Origin: an uncultured Prevotella sp.
GTDB lineage: Bacteria > Bacteroidota > Bacteroidia > Bacteroidales > Bacteroidaceae
Assembly: GCA_934196725.1 (NCBI GenBank)
Contig: CAKPWR010000013.1
Span: 1 to 49,048, forward strand
Direction of reading: 5' to 3'
DNA length: 49,048 nucleotides
The translations under genes and the position numbers were made by a program. The notes beneath the pieces were generated by a model that made no database searches, was not told the origin of the DNA, and was given only the letters and a program-made list of their open reading frames with translations. This document shows, piece after piece, positions 15,867 to 24,526 of this stretch (its first letter is position 1; every line of letters starts with the position of its first letter).

Positions 15867-18059
15867 TTACTTCTGCATATTCTGCTTAAACCAATTGCAA
15901 ATCTGGCGCAACAGATGATTGCGGGTATTGCCACCAGAGATACCGTGGTTACGGTTGGTATACCAGATTTCCTTGAAGTCCTTGTCTGCCTGAACCAACG
16001 ACTCAGCATACTCGAAGGTATTCTGTGGATGAACATTGTCATCGGCCAAACCATGACAAAGCAACAAAGCTCCATGCTGCTGGGCAGCGCGCTCCATTGG
16101 ATTCACCTTATATCCCTCCTCATTCTCCTGAGGAGTGCGCATATAACGCTCGGTATAAACACTGTCATAGTAACGGTAACAGGTAGGAGGTGCTACAGCC
16201 ACACCTGCCTTGAACACAGGACGACCCTCGCTCATACTCATCAAGGTATTGAAACCACCATAGCTCCACCCCCAAATACCGATATTATCCTTGTCTACGT
16301 ATGGCAGACTTCCCATATAAAGAGCAGTCTCAACCTGGTCTTTAGACTCCAGGTCTCCCAAACGGAGATAAGTACACTTCTCAAATTCTGCACCACGGCC
16401 ACCGGTTCCACGACCGTCAACACATACAACGATGAAGCCTTCCTGAGCCAGGTAATAATCGAAGGCACCTCCGCCACCCATACTACCGGTACTCCATGCA
16501 TCAAGAACCTGCTGATTGCCCGGACCTGAATACTGGAAGAGGATAACAGGATACTTCTTGCTGGCATCAAAATCCACCGGCTTAACCATCCAGCCATCAA
16601 GCTTCACACCCTCAGAAGTTGTGAATGAGAAAGTCTCACGCTTACCCCAGTTATACTGCTTGGTCTTTTCCAGGAGTTTCTTGTTATCTTCCAGCATCTT
16701 GATGACCTTACCCTTGTTGCTGCGAACTGTGAAGACATAAGGATGGGCATAAGAGCTCCAGGTATTCACGAAGTAACGGTAATCACCGGAGAAGATAGCA
16801 GCATTGGAACCCTCGGCATCAGTAAGGCGTTCTACCTTGCCATTCTTGTGCGCAACATAAACCTGACGGTCGTGAGCATTCAACTTGGCTGCCTGAAAAT
16901 AGACATCGCCAGTCTTCTCATCCATACCATAAATACTGGTTACATCATAGTTACCCTTCTCAACCTGACGGATCAGTTTACCGTTCATATCATAGAGATA
17001 GAGATGCATATATCCATCGCGGTCGCTAGGAAGCAGAATGTTCTTCTTGCCCACGATGCTGTTCTCTACCACTTCTTCCTTCACAAACTTAGGCACGCTT
17101 TCCTGAATCAGCTGCTTGCTCTTTCCCGTGAAAGGATTCACTGAATAGAGACGCATATCGTCCTGATGACGGTTCATGGTGTAAACAATCAGACTGTTGG
17201 CATCAGGAGATGTCTTGATACGCGGATAATAGCCGTCTGAATCAACAGGAACATCAAGCGAAATCACCTTACCGGTCTTCAGATTATAACTCCAGAGACT
17301 CACCTTGGAGTTATCCTGTCCAGCCTTAGGATACTTGTAGGAATACTCACCTGGATAGTCATGATACTGGCTGTTGGTTGGATGACTGCCCTCGAAAAGC
17401 TGCAGCGAATAAGTCTTCACATGACTCTCATCAAAGCGAATCCATCCGATAGAAGTACCGTCAGCATTCCATGCAAAAGCTCGGTTAAAGGCAAACTCCT
17501 CCTCGTAAACCCAATCAGGAATACCATTGATCACCTCATTAAACTTACCATCCTTGGTAACCTGTACTTCCTTATCTCCATCCGAGATAAAGATGTTGTT
17601 ATCCTTGACGAAAGCGATATGACGTGAATCAGGCGACCATGTTGCTACCTGCTGTTCAGCACCTTCAGAAAGTTTTTTAAAGTTCTTTGCTGCCACGTCA
17701 TAGATGAAATATTCAGCCTTGAAAGAACGGCGATATACCGCCTTTCGGTTTGTCATCACCAGAATCTTCTTGCTATCAGGACTAATCACATAGCCGTCGA
17801 TAGACTTGAAAGGAGCATTGGAAGCATCCAGATCGAGCAATACTGCCACCTGCTTACCAGTCTTGAATGAATAACTTACCACCTGCTTGCCATTGCTGCT
17901 GATATTAGCATACAAGTCGGTGCCCTCAATTGGGTTGATACCTGATACATAAGCAGGAGTAAATGCGCCGGAAGTAATTGACTTCAAATCCAATTTATCG
18001 GCTGCCTGTATAGCAGATACCATCATGATTGTTGCGATAAAAGTTGTTATTTTCTTCAT
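15867..18059 (-). CDS. Dipeptidyl peptidase IV (S9 family serine peptidase)
   Basis: The 730-residue product should remove X-Pro dipeptides from peptide N-termini in the periplasm or at the cell surface, a route to feed on proline-rich peptides. A signal peptide (MKKITTFIATIMMVSAIQA) precedes an N-terminal beta-propeller (residues about 30-480) containing the DWVYEEE motif that binds the substrate amino group. The alpha/beta-hydrolase domain has Ser599 in GWSYGG, Asp673 in GLADDNVH and His705 in RNHGIS. Length matches Porphyromonas DPP IV. It begins one base after the GldB-like gene, so the two are transcriptionally linked. Confidence 0.95.
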   Translation of the reverse strand: MKKITTFIATIMMVSAIQAADKLDLKSITSGAFTPAYVSGINPIEGTDLYANISSNGKQVVSYSFKTGKQVAVLLDLDASNAPFKSIDGYVISPDSKKILVMTNRKAVYRRSFKAEYFIYDVAAKNFKKLSEGAEQQVATWSPDSRHIAFVKDNNIFISDGDKEVQVTKDGKFNEVINGIPDWVYEEEFAFNRAFAWNADGTSIGWIRFDESHVKTYSLQLFEGSHPTNSQYHDYPGEYSYKYPKAGQDNSKVSLWSYNLKTGKVISLDVPVDSDGYYPRIKTSPDANSLIVYTMNRHQDDMRLYSVNPFTGKSKQLIQESVPKFVKEEVVENSIVGKKNILLPSDRDGYMHLYLYDMNGKLIRQVEKGNYDVTSIYGMDEKTGDVYFQAAKLNAHDRQVYVAHKNGKVERLTDAEGSNAAIFSGDYRYFVNTWSSYAHPYVFTVRSNKGKVIKMLEDNKKLLEKTKQYNWGKRETFSFTTSEGVKLDGWMVKPVDFDASKKYPVILFQYSGPGNQQVLDAWSTGSMGGGGAFDYYLAQEGFIVVCVDGRGTGGRGAEFEKCTYLRLGDLESKDQVETALYMGSLPYVDKDNIGIWGWSYGGFNTLMSMSEGRPVFKAGVAVAPPTCYRYYDSVYTERYMRTPQENEEGYKVNPMERAAQQHGALLLCHGLADDNVHPQNTFEYAESLVQADKDFKEIWYTNRNHGISGGNTRNHLLRQICNWFKQNMQK

Positions 18060-18060
18060 T

Positions 18061-18879
18061 TTAATCTTTATGTAAAGCCTCGATTGGCGAGTAATCCTCG
18101 TCTTCGAGCAACTGTTTTACGGTTACCTTTGGATAACGTTTTGTATATGAATTTACCGTTCTTACGTATTTTGACTTAAACACCTTCTTACCCATTGCCT
18201 TATTCACTACCCACATGATCTTGCCCATGTGCAAGTCACGGTCCAGCTGCGGACGGTTATCAAAGTTTGCCATCGGATACAGACTGAGCAGATAGAACGT
18301 CAGACAGTCTGGCACGATATATTCTCTTGTCATCGTACTGCGCTGCTGTTCTGTATAGTATTTCTTATAAAGCGGATAGTCACTTCCCATATACTTATCG
18401 AGCGAGATTCCTACCGAATGCTCCCCCACGACAATACTCTGATCCAATGCACCTATCTGGGAATAGAAGATAGGCGGATGAATTTCCGGAATCCAATGTC
18501 GCAGACGTTCGAAAGAGGAAACCAGCTGACTGTTGATGTCATCCATATTGGCATAGGCAGCCTCGGCATCAGCTATCAGCGACTGAAGAGTGGAATCCTG
18601 ATAGAACATCAGGAAACGGTTGCTGATGTTGGCATCGGTAATGGTACCAAGCTGCAACATCTTCTCTATCAGGGTACGGGTCTCTATCGGATAGTCGGTA
18701 TTCATCTGCTGGAGTGCAGAAAAATCACCGGTAGTCAGGTATCGGCTTTGCAAACGGTCATAGCGTTGCACCGTCAGCGGTGCAGCGTCAGCCTCCTCAT
18801 TCGACTTAAACTTAAATTCACAAGCCGAATGAAGAAGCACAATTGCTAATATGACAATATAATTAAATAATCTTTTCAC
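18061..18879 (-). CDS. GldB-related lipoprotein
   Basis: The 272-residue product starts with a GTG (an in-frame stop lies immediately upstream, so no earlier start exists). It has a lipoprotein signal with Cys near residue 20 (LLHSAC). It resembles GldB, a gliding-motility lipoprotein, through the VQRYDR start, the VGEHSVGISLDKYMGSDYPLY centre and the REYIVPDCL stretch. GldB-related proteins also occur in non-gliding Bacteroidales, so motility should not be assumed. The family has a metalloprotease-like DUF2268 relationship by recall. It heads a two-gene unit with DPP IV and has its own promoter. Confidence 0.72.
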   Translation of the reverse strand: MKRLFNYIVILAIVLLHSACEFKFKSNEEADAAPLTVQRYDRLQSRYLTTGDFSALQQMNTDYPIETRTLIEKMLQLGTITDANISNRFLMFYQDSTLQSLIADAEAAYANMDDINSQLVSSFERLRHWIPEIHPPIFYSQIGALDQSIVVGEHSVGISLDKYMGSDYPLYKKYYTEQQRSTMTREYIVPDCLTFYLLSLYPMANFDNRPQLDRDLHMGKIMWVVNKAMGKKVFKSKYVRTVNSYTKRYPKVTVKQLLEDEDYSPIEALHKD

Positions 18880-18908
18880 TTAAATTCACAGTCTTATGGT
18901 TACGACTG

Positions 18909-18916
18909 CAAAAATA
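18909..18916 (-). promoter_or_regulatory. Promoter of the GldB-like/DPP IV unit
   Basis: On the minus strand TATTTTTG (then C) lies 30 bases before the GTG start. A CTTGG about 20 bases further upstream is a poor -33 element. Confidence 0.6.
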
Positions 18917-18968
18917 CTAAAAAAAATGATAAAAGCCAAGCGTTTTAGCTAAAAAAATAAAAAGAAAT

Positions 18969-19012
18969 GCCTATAATGGACAAAAACACTTACATTTTTA
19001 CCCATTATAGGC
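18969..19012 (-). terminator. Terminator after the DUF4861 gene
   Basis: GCCTATAATGG and CCATTATAGGC form a perfect 11-bp stem with a 20-base loop. On the minus strand it is followed by ATTTCTTTTTATTTTTTT. Confidence 0.8.
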
Positions 19013-19031
19013 TATCTGTGCATCATTCTGG

Positions 19032-20294
19032 CTATCGAATGGTACAAGATACAGAAACCTTGACAGGTTCTTCTATCTGCTTCTTCCAATCTTTCAGCCA
19101 CTGATACCATTCCTTTTCACCCTTGAAACCATAGGTTTCGTTGGCACTGGTATAGGCGAGTTTATAACTCAACCGGTTGCCGGTTGGTTTGACCACCTGG
19201 GTATAAACTTCCTTATTGGCAGGCACCTGACTTACCAAAGCCGTCTGAGGAACATAGATGCCCAAGCCTACTGTTTCCAGTTTATGCTTGCCATCGTCCT
19301 TGCCTGTTGGCCAGTCGCTTCCATAGCAGCCTCGCAAGCCCTTGTTGTCAGAGAACTCACTGGAACCCTTCACATTGATAAGTCCTGTAGCAAACAGATA
19401 ATCCGAGGCATCTTTATTGAAAAATACATCCACATCGAAATCGCGATGCCCCGCATAAATGGTATATCGGATGGTAGCATTCACTGGCTTCAAACCAGGA
19501 GCAGGAACCCAACCATTATCTACCACCTCTACGATGGCACGAAGCGGACCCTCTGAGATGACACGCTGCTCCTGATATTTCACGTTGTTCAACAATACCT
19601 GATTGGTTCCATCCCATCCACGCAAGGCACCGAGACCGTAAGTATTACCTACCCAGAGACAGTCATCACCCGAACCGGCAGCCAGTTGTTCATCGGTTGG
19701 ATAGAACTGGGTATCATAGACAACCAGTCCCTTGTTAATCTTACCATAGAGGTCGATAGTCTGACGATTATCGAAATATACGCGCATAGCCACCAGATCG
19801 CTCTCAAAGCAGACGCCATGAGAATGAACATAGTGATAGCAGTCCTTGGTTCGCTTATCGAAGGAGATGCTGCGCAAATAGATATCCTGCTTGTTTTTTG
19901 CCAGCTTCTTGTTCTTGCTAGGCAAGCAGAGTTCTGCAAAGGTACGGGCTGGATACTGTGCCTGCTCACCCTCCCGGAAAAGCTGTACCTGATAGGTCTT
20001 GGTCTCTTTCTTGCCGAGATCAACCAGGAAACAGAGTTCATCGTTGGTACAATCACGGTTGGTGTCATCAAGCTGAGATGGAATCTCCTTGCCGTCAACG
20101 GTTACCACGGCACGCTGAATGTCGCCAATAGCTCCCAACTTACTGAGGTCGATAACCACCGGAGCATCGGTCTTAGCCGACTTGGAAGGATTGGATACCG
20201 ACACTTCGAAATTAGCCTGTGCCTGGACTGATATGGCAAAGAGCGATACCAGCACCAGCATCATTTGTTTCTTCATTGTTTGTTTCTTCATCAT
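19032..20294 (-). CDS. DUF4861 domain secreted protein
   Basis: The 420-residue product has a signal peptide (cleavage near VQAQA, about residue 26) and the DUF4861 pattern of conserved aromatic and Gly motifs, including a HSHGVCFESDLVAMRVYFDN stretch and NGWVPAPG. The family is found in polysaccharide-utilising Bacteroidetes, but I know no proven activity. The N-terminus reads MMKKQTMKKQMM, encoded by a short duplication, so ATG 20294 and the in-frame ATGs at the duplicated sites are alternative starts. It is last in the mtaB-yhcC-GT2-DUF4861 row and is closed by a terminator. Confidence 0.75.
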   Translation of the reverse strand: MMKKQTMKKQMMLVLVSLFAISVQAQANFEVSVSNPSKSAKTDAPVVIDLSKLGAIGDIQRAVVTVDGKEIPSQLDDTNRDCTNDELCFLVDLGKKETKTYQVQLFREGEQAQYPARTFAELCLPSKNKKLAKNKQDIYLRSISFDKRTKDCYHYVHSHGVCFESDLVAMRVYFDNRQTIDLYGKINKGLVVYDTQFYPTDEQLAAGSGDDCLWVGNTYGLGALRGWDGTNQVLLNNVKYQEQRVISEGPLRAIVEVVDNGWVPAPGLKPVNATIRYTIYAGHRDFDVDVFFNKDASDYLFATGLINVKGSSEFSDNKGLRGCYGSDWPTGKDDGKHKLETVGLGIYVPQTALVSQVPANKEVYTQVVKPTGNRLSYKLAYTSANETYGFKGEKEWYQWLKDWKKQIEEPVKVSVSCTIR

Positions 20295-20327
20295 AGATTC
20301 TTATTTTAAGTTTGTTTATAAATTCGT

Positions 20328-21344
20328 TTATAACTGCGAGAAGAACTTCTTGCCTCTGGCATAGTATTGCCACAGAATAGAACAGTCTAGAATCTGAGAA
20401 ATATTCTCCTCCACCCTGCTTTCCTGAATCTTCTTTCGGTCCTGATCAAAGTCATGCTTCCATGCCTGGAATGCCTTACGCGCCTTGAAGATTGCCTTGC
20501 AGTCACCCAGGTTACGATTCAGGATGAGCGTCTGGAATGCAGCAAGATAATCCAGGAACCAGCGTCTGCGCATCACAGACTTCAAGTCCTTATCACTCAG
20601 ATTCTTATAAAGCATCGTTAAATTGTTTCTGAAATTCAGATAGGTCTTCATCGGATTGCTTTTCGGCAAGGTTCCACCACCTACATGATAAACCTCACTC
20701 TCGGGAATGCAGTATATTTTTCTACCCATCAGGCGCAATCTCCAACAGAGATCAATCTCCTCATTATGAGCAAAGAATCGACCATCAAGTCCACCGACAT
20801 TCCAGTAATCTTCCGAACGGATCATCATGCAGGCTCCTGTAGCCCAGAGTATCTCCTGCTGATAATCATACTGCCCGTTATCCCGCTCTACGGTATCAAA
20901 GATTCTACCCCGACAGAAAGGATAACCCAACTTATCCAGATAGCCACCGCATGCACCGGCATATTCAAACATATCCTTGTCGTATTCTGCCAGCAACTTA
21001 GGCTGGCAAGCAGCCACCTGAGGATGGGCATCCATAAACTCGATGAGCGGAGTAAGCCAATGATGCGATACCTCTACATCACTGTTCAGGAGAACATAAT
21101 AATCAGCCTCTATCTCTTTCAAGGCACGGTTATATCCCTCTGCAAAACCAAAGTTCTGTTCCAGGACGATGGTCTTTACATGAGGAAACTGAGTCTCCAG
21201 AAGATGCATGGATTGGTCTGAAGAACTGTTGTCTGCTACCCATATCTCAGCATCCTGCCGTGAATACTCCACGACATTAGGCAGATACTTTGCCAGCATC
21301 TTCTGCCCATTCCAATTTAATATAACGATTGCTACCTTTGCCAT
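20328..21344 (-). CDS. Family 2 glycosyltransferase
   Basis: The 338-residue product is an inverting GT-A enzyme. It shows VAIVILNWNGQKML at the N-terminus, the nucleotide-binding DNSSSD (near residue 38), a DxD-like LNSDVE (near residue 87), the acceptor-side ATGACMMIR and HNEEIDLCWRLRLMGRKI. This subgroup usually adds rhamnose or related sugars to lipid-linked surface glycans; the donor cannot be read from sequence. The C-terminal 90 residues are basic/amphipathic and may attach to the membrane. It follows the radical SAM gene by three bases. Confidence 0.9.
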   Translation of the reverse strand: MAKVAIVILNWNGQKMLAKYLPNVVEYSRQDAEIWVADNSSSDQSMHLLETQFPHVKTIVLEQNFGFAEGYNRALKEIEADYYVLLNSDVEVSHHWLTPLIEFMDAHPQVAACQPKLLAEYDKDMFEYAGACGGYLDKLGYPFCRGRIFDTVERDNGQYDYQQEILWATGACMMIRSEDYWNVGGLDGRFFAHNEEIDLCWRLRLMGRKIYCIPESEVYHVGGGTLPKSNPMKTYLNFRNNLTMLYKNLSDKDLKSVMRRRWFLDYLAAFQTLILNRNLGDCKAIFKARKAFQAWKHDFDQDRKKIQESRVEENISQILDCSILWQYYARGKKFFSQL

Positions 21345-21347
21345 ATT

Positions 21348-22235
21348 TTATTGTAAACTCTTTAACTTATTATTCAGGAGATTCGTGAACTCATAGTTCT
21401 TGAGTCCCCATTTGGGTGCGACAAGCAGGTCTTTAGGCGATTGACTGACGAACCGTTCCAATACCAGATCCTTTCTCAAGAGTCGGATGTACCTGACGAT
21501 GACATCAATGTATTCCTCTACAGTATATACATGAAAAGGATGCTCGGCATACTCCTGCGCCAATCGGGTACCCTTGATGATCTGCATCTGATGAATCTTC
21601 AGGATATCAAGAGGAAGAGAAGAAATGACAGGTGCCTGCCTGAGACTTTCTTCCGCATCTTCTCCAGGCAGTCCGATGATGATATGACCGCCCGTCAGGA
21701 TGCCTCTCGCATGCGTCCGCTCTACCGCATCACGGCAGCAGGCAAAATCATGACCGCGATTGATTCGCTTCAAGGTCTCATCATTGGCACTCTCGATGCC
21801 ATATTCCACAAGTACGAAAGTACGCCTGTTCAGTTCCTCCAGATAATCCAGGAGTTCATCACTCACACAGTCGGGACGGGTACCAATCACAATGCCTACC
21901 ACATCCTCAACACGTAGCGCCTCCTCGTACATTTCCCGCAGAAGTTCTACCTTGGCATAGGTATTGGTATAAGCCTGGAAATAAGCCAGATACTTCATAT
22001 CTGGATACTTTCTGCTGAAGAATGCCTTTCCCTCTTCCAACTGTTCGGTTATCGACTTCTTCCTATCACAATAGCTGGGATTAAACGTACGGTTGTCACA
22101 GTACGTGCATCCGCCGTTCGAGATTCTTCCATCCCTGTTAGGACAGGAAAAACCTGCATCTATCGAAATCTTCTGAACCCGGAAGTCAGGAAACTGCTTC
22201 CGGATCCAGGAACCAAAATCGTTGTATAATGACAT
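21348..22235 (-). CDS. TIGR01212-type radical SAM protein (YhcC-like)
   Basis: The 295-residue product has the radical SAM cysteines in CPNRDGRISNGGCTYC, the spaced CxxxxxxxxxCxxC form of the YhcC group, plus SFAQ-like AYFQAYTNTYA and GTRPDC and IGLPGE segments. I prefer the start MSLYNDFG at 22235; the 11 residues added by the longer frame come from an attaataatttgcaattaat simple repeat. The reaction of this family is not established to my knowledge. It is between mtaB and the glycosyltransferase gene. Confidence 0.88.
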   Translation of the reverse strand: MSLYNDFGSWIRKQFPDFRVQKISIDAGFSCPNRDGRISNGGCTYCDNRTFNPSYCDRKKSITEQLEEGKAFFSRKYPDMKYLAYFQAYTNTYAKVELLREMYEEALRVEDVVGIVIGTRPDCVSDELLDYLEELNRRTFVLVEYGIESANDETLKRINRGHDFACCRDAVERTHARGILTGGHIIIGLPGEDAEESLRQAPVISSLPLDILKIHQMQIIKGTRLAQEYAEHPFHVYTVEEYIDVIVRYIRLLRKDLVLERFVSQSPKDLLVAPKWGLKNYEFTNLLNNKLKSLQ

Positions 22236-22274
22236 AGCTATTAATAATTTGCAATTAATAATATACAATGAACA

Positions 22275-23669
22275 TTATTCTTTATCCAGCAACTCTGCCC
22301 TCAATGCAGTCTTATCGTGATTGAAATCACCCAATCTTACCTTGAGAAGCTGGTTATCATATTCTTCCTTAGCCAGCGCAGGAGACAGTTCTACGCGCAC
22401 ATAGTTCTTGGTAAAACCATGCATAGCCTTTCCTCTTGGCGCCTTCTCGAAGAGCACCTCAGCCTCTGTACCGATATACTGGGCATAGAACTCCTGTGTC
22501 TTCTGGTCGCTCAACTCCAGCAGACGCTTAGAACGCTTCTTCTTCTCCTTCTCGTCTACCACGTATGGAATCTTCAATGCTGCCGTTCCCGGGCGCTCGG
22601 AATATGGGAAGACATGGAGCTGCGTAACAGGCAGACTCTTCAAGAACTCATAACACTCCTCAAAGCACTCAGGAGTTTCGCCACGACAACCCACCATCAC
22701 GTCAACACCGATGAAGGCATCCGGCATCTTCTCCTTGATGAGATTCACCTTGTGGGCAAAGAGCGCCTTGTCATAACGGCGATGCATCAGCTTCAGCACC
22801 TCATCGCTTCCACTCTGCAACGGGATATGGAAGTGAGGCATGAAGGCACGGCTCTCTGCACAGTAAGCGATGAGGTCATCATCACAGAGATCCGGCTCCA
22901 GACTGGAGATGCGATAACGCTTGATACCCTCTACCTGGTCCATCGCCTTCACAAGATCCAGGAATCGCTCATGGGTAGTCTGACCGAAATCACCGATGTT
23001 AACACCGGTGATGACAATCTCCTTACCTCCCTCAGCAGCCGCCTGCTCGCACTGAGCCACCAATGACTCGATGCTAGGATTGCGGGAATTGCCACGGGCG
23101 AAAGGAATGGTACAATAGGTGCAGTAATAGTTGCAGCCATCCTGTACCTTCAGGAAGTAGCGGGTACGGTTGCCACGGGAACATGAAGGTTGGAAGGTCT
23201 TGATCTCCTTCGTCTTCACGCTATGATGCTGATGAAGGGCAGAATCTGCCTGCTCCAGAATTTCAACATCGGTTGGCAAACCATTCTCAGCAGCAAACTT
23301 CTGCGCCCAGGCATCACTGAGATATTGAATCAAGTTTGCCTTCTCATTGGCACCCAACACCAGGTCTACTCCCTCAATCTTGCTCACATTTTCCGACTCC
23401 AGCTGGGCATAGCACCCCGTAACTATCACGAAAGCACCCGGATTATTACGAACCATACGATGGATAGCCTGACGGCACTTATGATCGGCAACCTCAGTCA
23501 CCGAGCAGGTATTGATGAGACAAATGTCAGCTTTCTCCCCCTTTTTAGCAGTAATCACGCCCATATCTTCGAGCAGTTTGCCAAAAGTGGAAGTTTCCGA
23601 GAAGTTGAGTTTGCAGCCCAGTGTATAGTAAGCTGCCTTTTTGCCTTGGAAGGCACTTGAATCTATCAT
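22275..23669 (-). CDS. mtaB: tRNA ct6A/t6A37 methylthiotransferase MtaB
   Basis: The 464-residue product adds a methylthio group to N6-threonylcarbamoyladenosine-37 in tRNAs reading ANN codons. Domain order is an N-terminal UPF0004 domain with three cluster cysteines (YTLGCKLN, INTCSVT, TGCYAQ), a radical SAM core with CNYYCTYC and a C-terminal TRAM domain. The GCKLN form separates MtaB from MiaB (GCQMN) and RimO. It is first in the downstream minus-strand series. No strong promoter is visible in the short upstream stretch, which instead holds a repeat. Confidence 0.95.
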   Translation of the reverse strand: MIDSSAFQGKKAAYYTLGCKLNFSETSTFGKLLEDMGVITAKKGEKADICLINTCSVTEVADHKCRQAIHRMVRNNPGAFVIVTGCYAQLESENVSKIEGVDLVLGANEKANLIQYLSDAWAQKFAAENGLPTDVEILEQADSALHQHHSVKTKEIKTFQPSCSRGNRTRYFLKVQDGCNYYCTYCTIPFARGNSRNPSIESLVAQCEQAAAEGGKEIVITGVNIGDFGQTTHERFLDLVKAMDQVEGIKRYRISSLEPDLCDDDLIAYCAESRAFMPHFHIPLQSGSDEVLKLMHRRYDKALFAHKVNLIKEKMPDAFIGVDVMVGCRGETPECFEECYEFLKSLPVTQLHVFPYSERPGTAALKIPYVVDEKEKKKRSKRLLELSDQKTQEFYAQYIGTEAEVLFEKAPRGKAMHGFTKNYVRVELSPALAKEEYDNQLLKVRLGDFNHDKTALRAELLDKE

Positions 23670-23693
23670 ATATTTATCTTTTTCTTTGGTTTC

Positions 23694-23748
23694 TTTAAAG
23701 CTTTTGCCCTTACAGGGCGCATTGTTGATTGCTTTTATACCCCAGGGT
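23694..23748. repeat. Second copy of the interspersed palindromic repeat
   Basis: This segment matches 4942-4996 at almost every base from TTTAAAGCTTTTGCCC through ACAGGGCG, CATTGTTG and the final CCCAGGGT. It lies between mtaB and the small lipoprotein terminator. Confidence 0.8.
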
Positions 23749-23756
23749 CTATAAAA

Positions 23757-23788
23757 CGAAAAAGCCGCTAGACCGAAGTCCAGCGGTT
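23757..23788 (-). terminator. Terminator of the small lipoprotein gene
   Basis: On the minus strand AACCGCTGGAC, a TTCG tetraloop and GTCTAGCGGC lead into TTTTTCG. The stable UUCG-type loop and T tract make a classic intrinsic terminator. Confidence 0.88.
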
Positions 23789-23824
23789 GTTTCTCTCATT
23801 TTTTCGTTCGCAAGTAATTCTAAA

Positions 23825-23998
23825 TTACTTAACTGAATCAGTGTTAGCTGAATCATTAGCAGTTGTATCAACCTGAGCTGTGTCAACCTGAGCTGTGTCA
23901 GAATCAGCAGAAGCTGTATTCTGAGCTGTTTTGTTACCATTGCATGATGCGAAAGAGATAGCTGCGATAGCTACGAACATAAAAACTAATTTCTTCAT
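23825..23998 (-). CDS. Small lipoprotein, 57 residues
   Basis: The frame encodes a lipoprotein signal (MKKLVFMFVAIAAISFASC, Cys at residue 19) followed by a short polar tail rich in Ala, Asp, Ser and Thr with a TAQVD duplication. It has a -7 promoter element upstream and a strong terminator downstream, so it is a stand-alone expressed gene. Similar signal-plus-acidic-tail small lipoproteins seem common in Bacteroidales; the function is unknown. The frame-shifted Leu/Gln-rich frame over the same bases is an artefact. Confidence 0.82.
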   Translation of the reverse strand: MKKLVFMFVAIAAISFASCNGNKTAQNTASADSDTAQVDTAQVDTTANDSANTDSVK

Positions 23999-24050
23999 TT
24001 TCTTTGCTTTTTAAATCTGTAAAACAATCATTCGTTTATTAAAACTGATG

Positions 24051-24058
24051 CAAAGGTA
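24051..24058 (-). promoter_or_regulatory. Promoter -7 element of the small lipoprotein gene
   Basis: On the minus strand TAccTTTG (then C) lies 53 bases before the ATG. No good -33 TTTG is visible. Confidence 0.6.
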
Positions 24059-24421
24059 AGCATTTTTTCGATATGTTGTTCTTTTTTTTGCGACTTTTTT
24101 TAGGGGTATTTTGTAACAAAATCACAAGTCACTAATATTCAGTAACTTATAGAATGCTAACAAAGGTTAAAGTTTTTAGTGTGCTCGGAAACACCCCGAT
24201 TTTAACACTTTTCCTGCATTTTAAGCGCATTTAGCAGATGCTATACTTCCACCTCTAAAAGCCACCAAAATCGTTAAATGTGTGCCCGAACATCGATTTT
24301 TTCCTTCCGAAACACTTTTCTGTCGAAAAGATCCGTATATATAATAAGGTACGCGCGAGGGAAGCAGACTGAAACGGAAAGAAGAATATACAACGGAAAA
24401 GACATAAACAGCCAGCAGATT

Positions 24422-24452
24422 TTTGAGAAAAGAAAAAGTTTTCGTAACTTTG
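24422..24452 (+). promoter_or_regulatory. MFS transporter promoter, full consensus
   Basis: TTTG (24422-24425), 19 bases, TAacTTTG (24445-24452). The rest of the 23999-24526 gap holds AT-rich DNA with no supportable gene. A TATATATAATAAGGT motif at about 24336-24350 is shared with the gdhA upstream region. Confidence 0.8.
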
Positions 24453-24526
24453 CACTATGTTTCAGAGGTATTTTCTCTGAACGCAAACAGATTTCGGAAC
24501 AGAACACAAGAAACAATTGAAAGAAA

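Noticed and set aside
23749..23940. Leu/Gln-rich repetitive minus-strand frame
   Set aside because: It is another frame of the small lipoprotein gene; the repetitive look comes from its TAQVD duplication, and it runs through the terminator.
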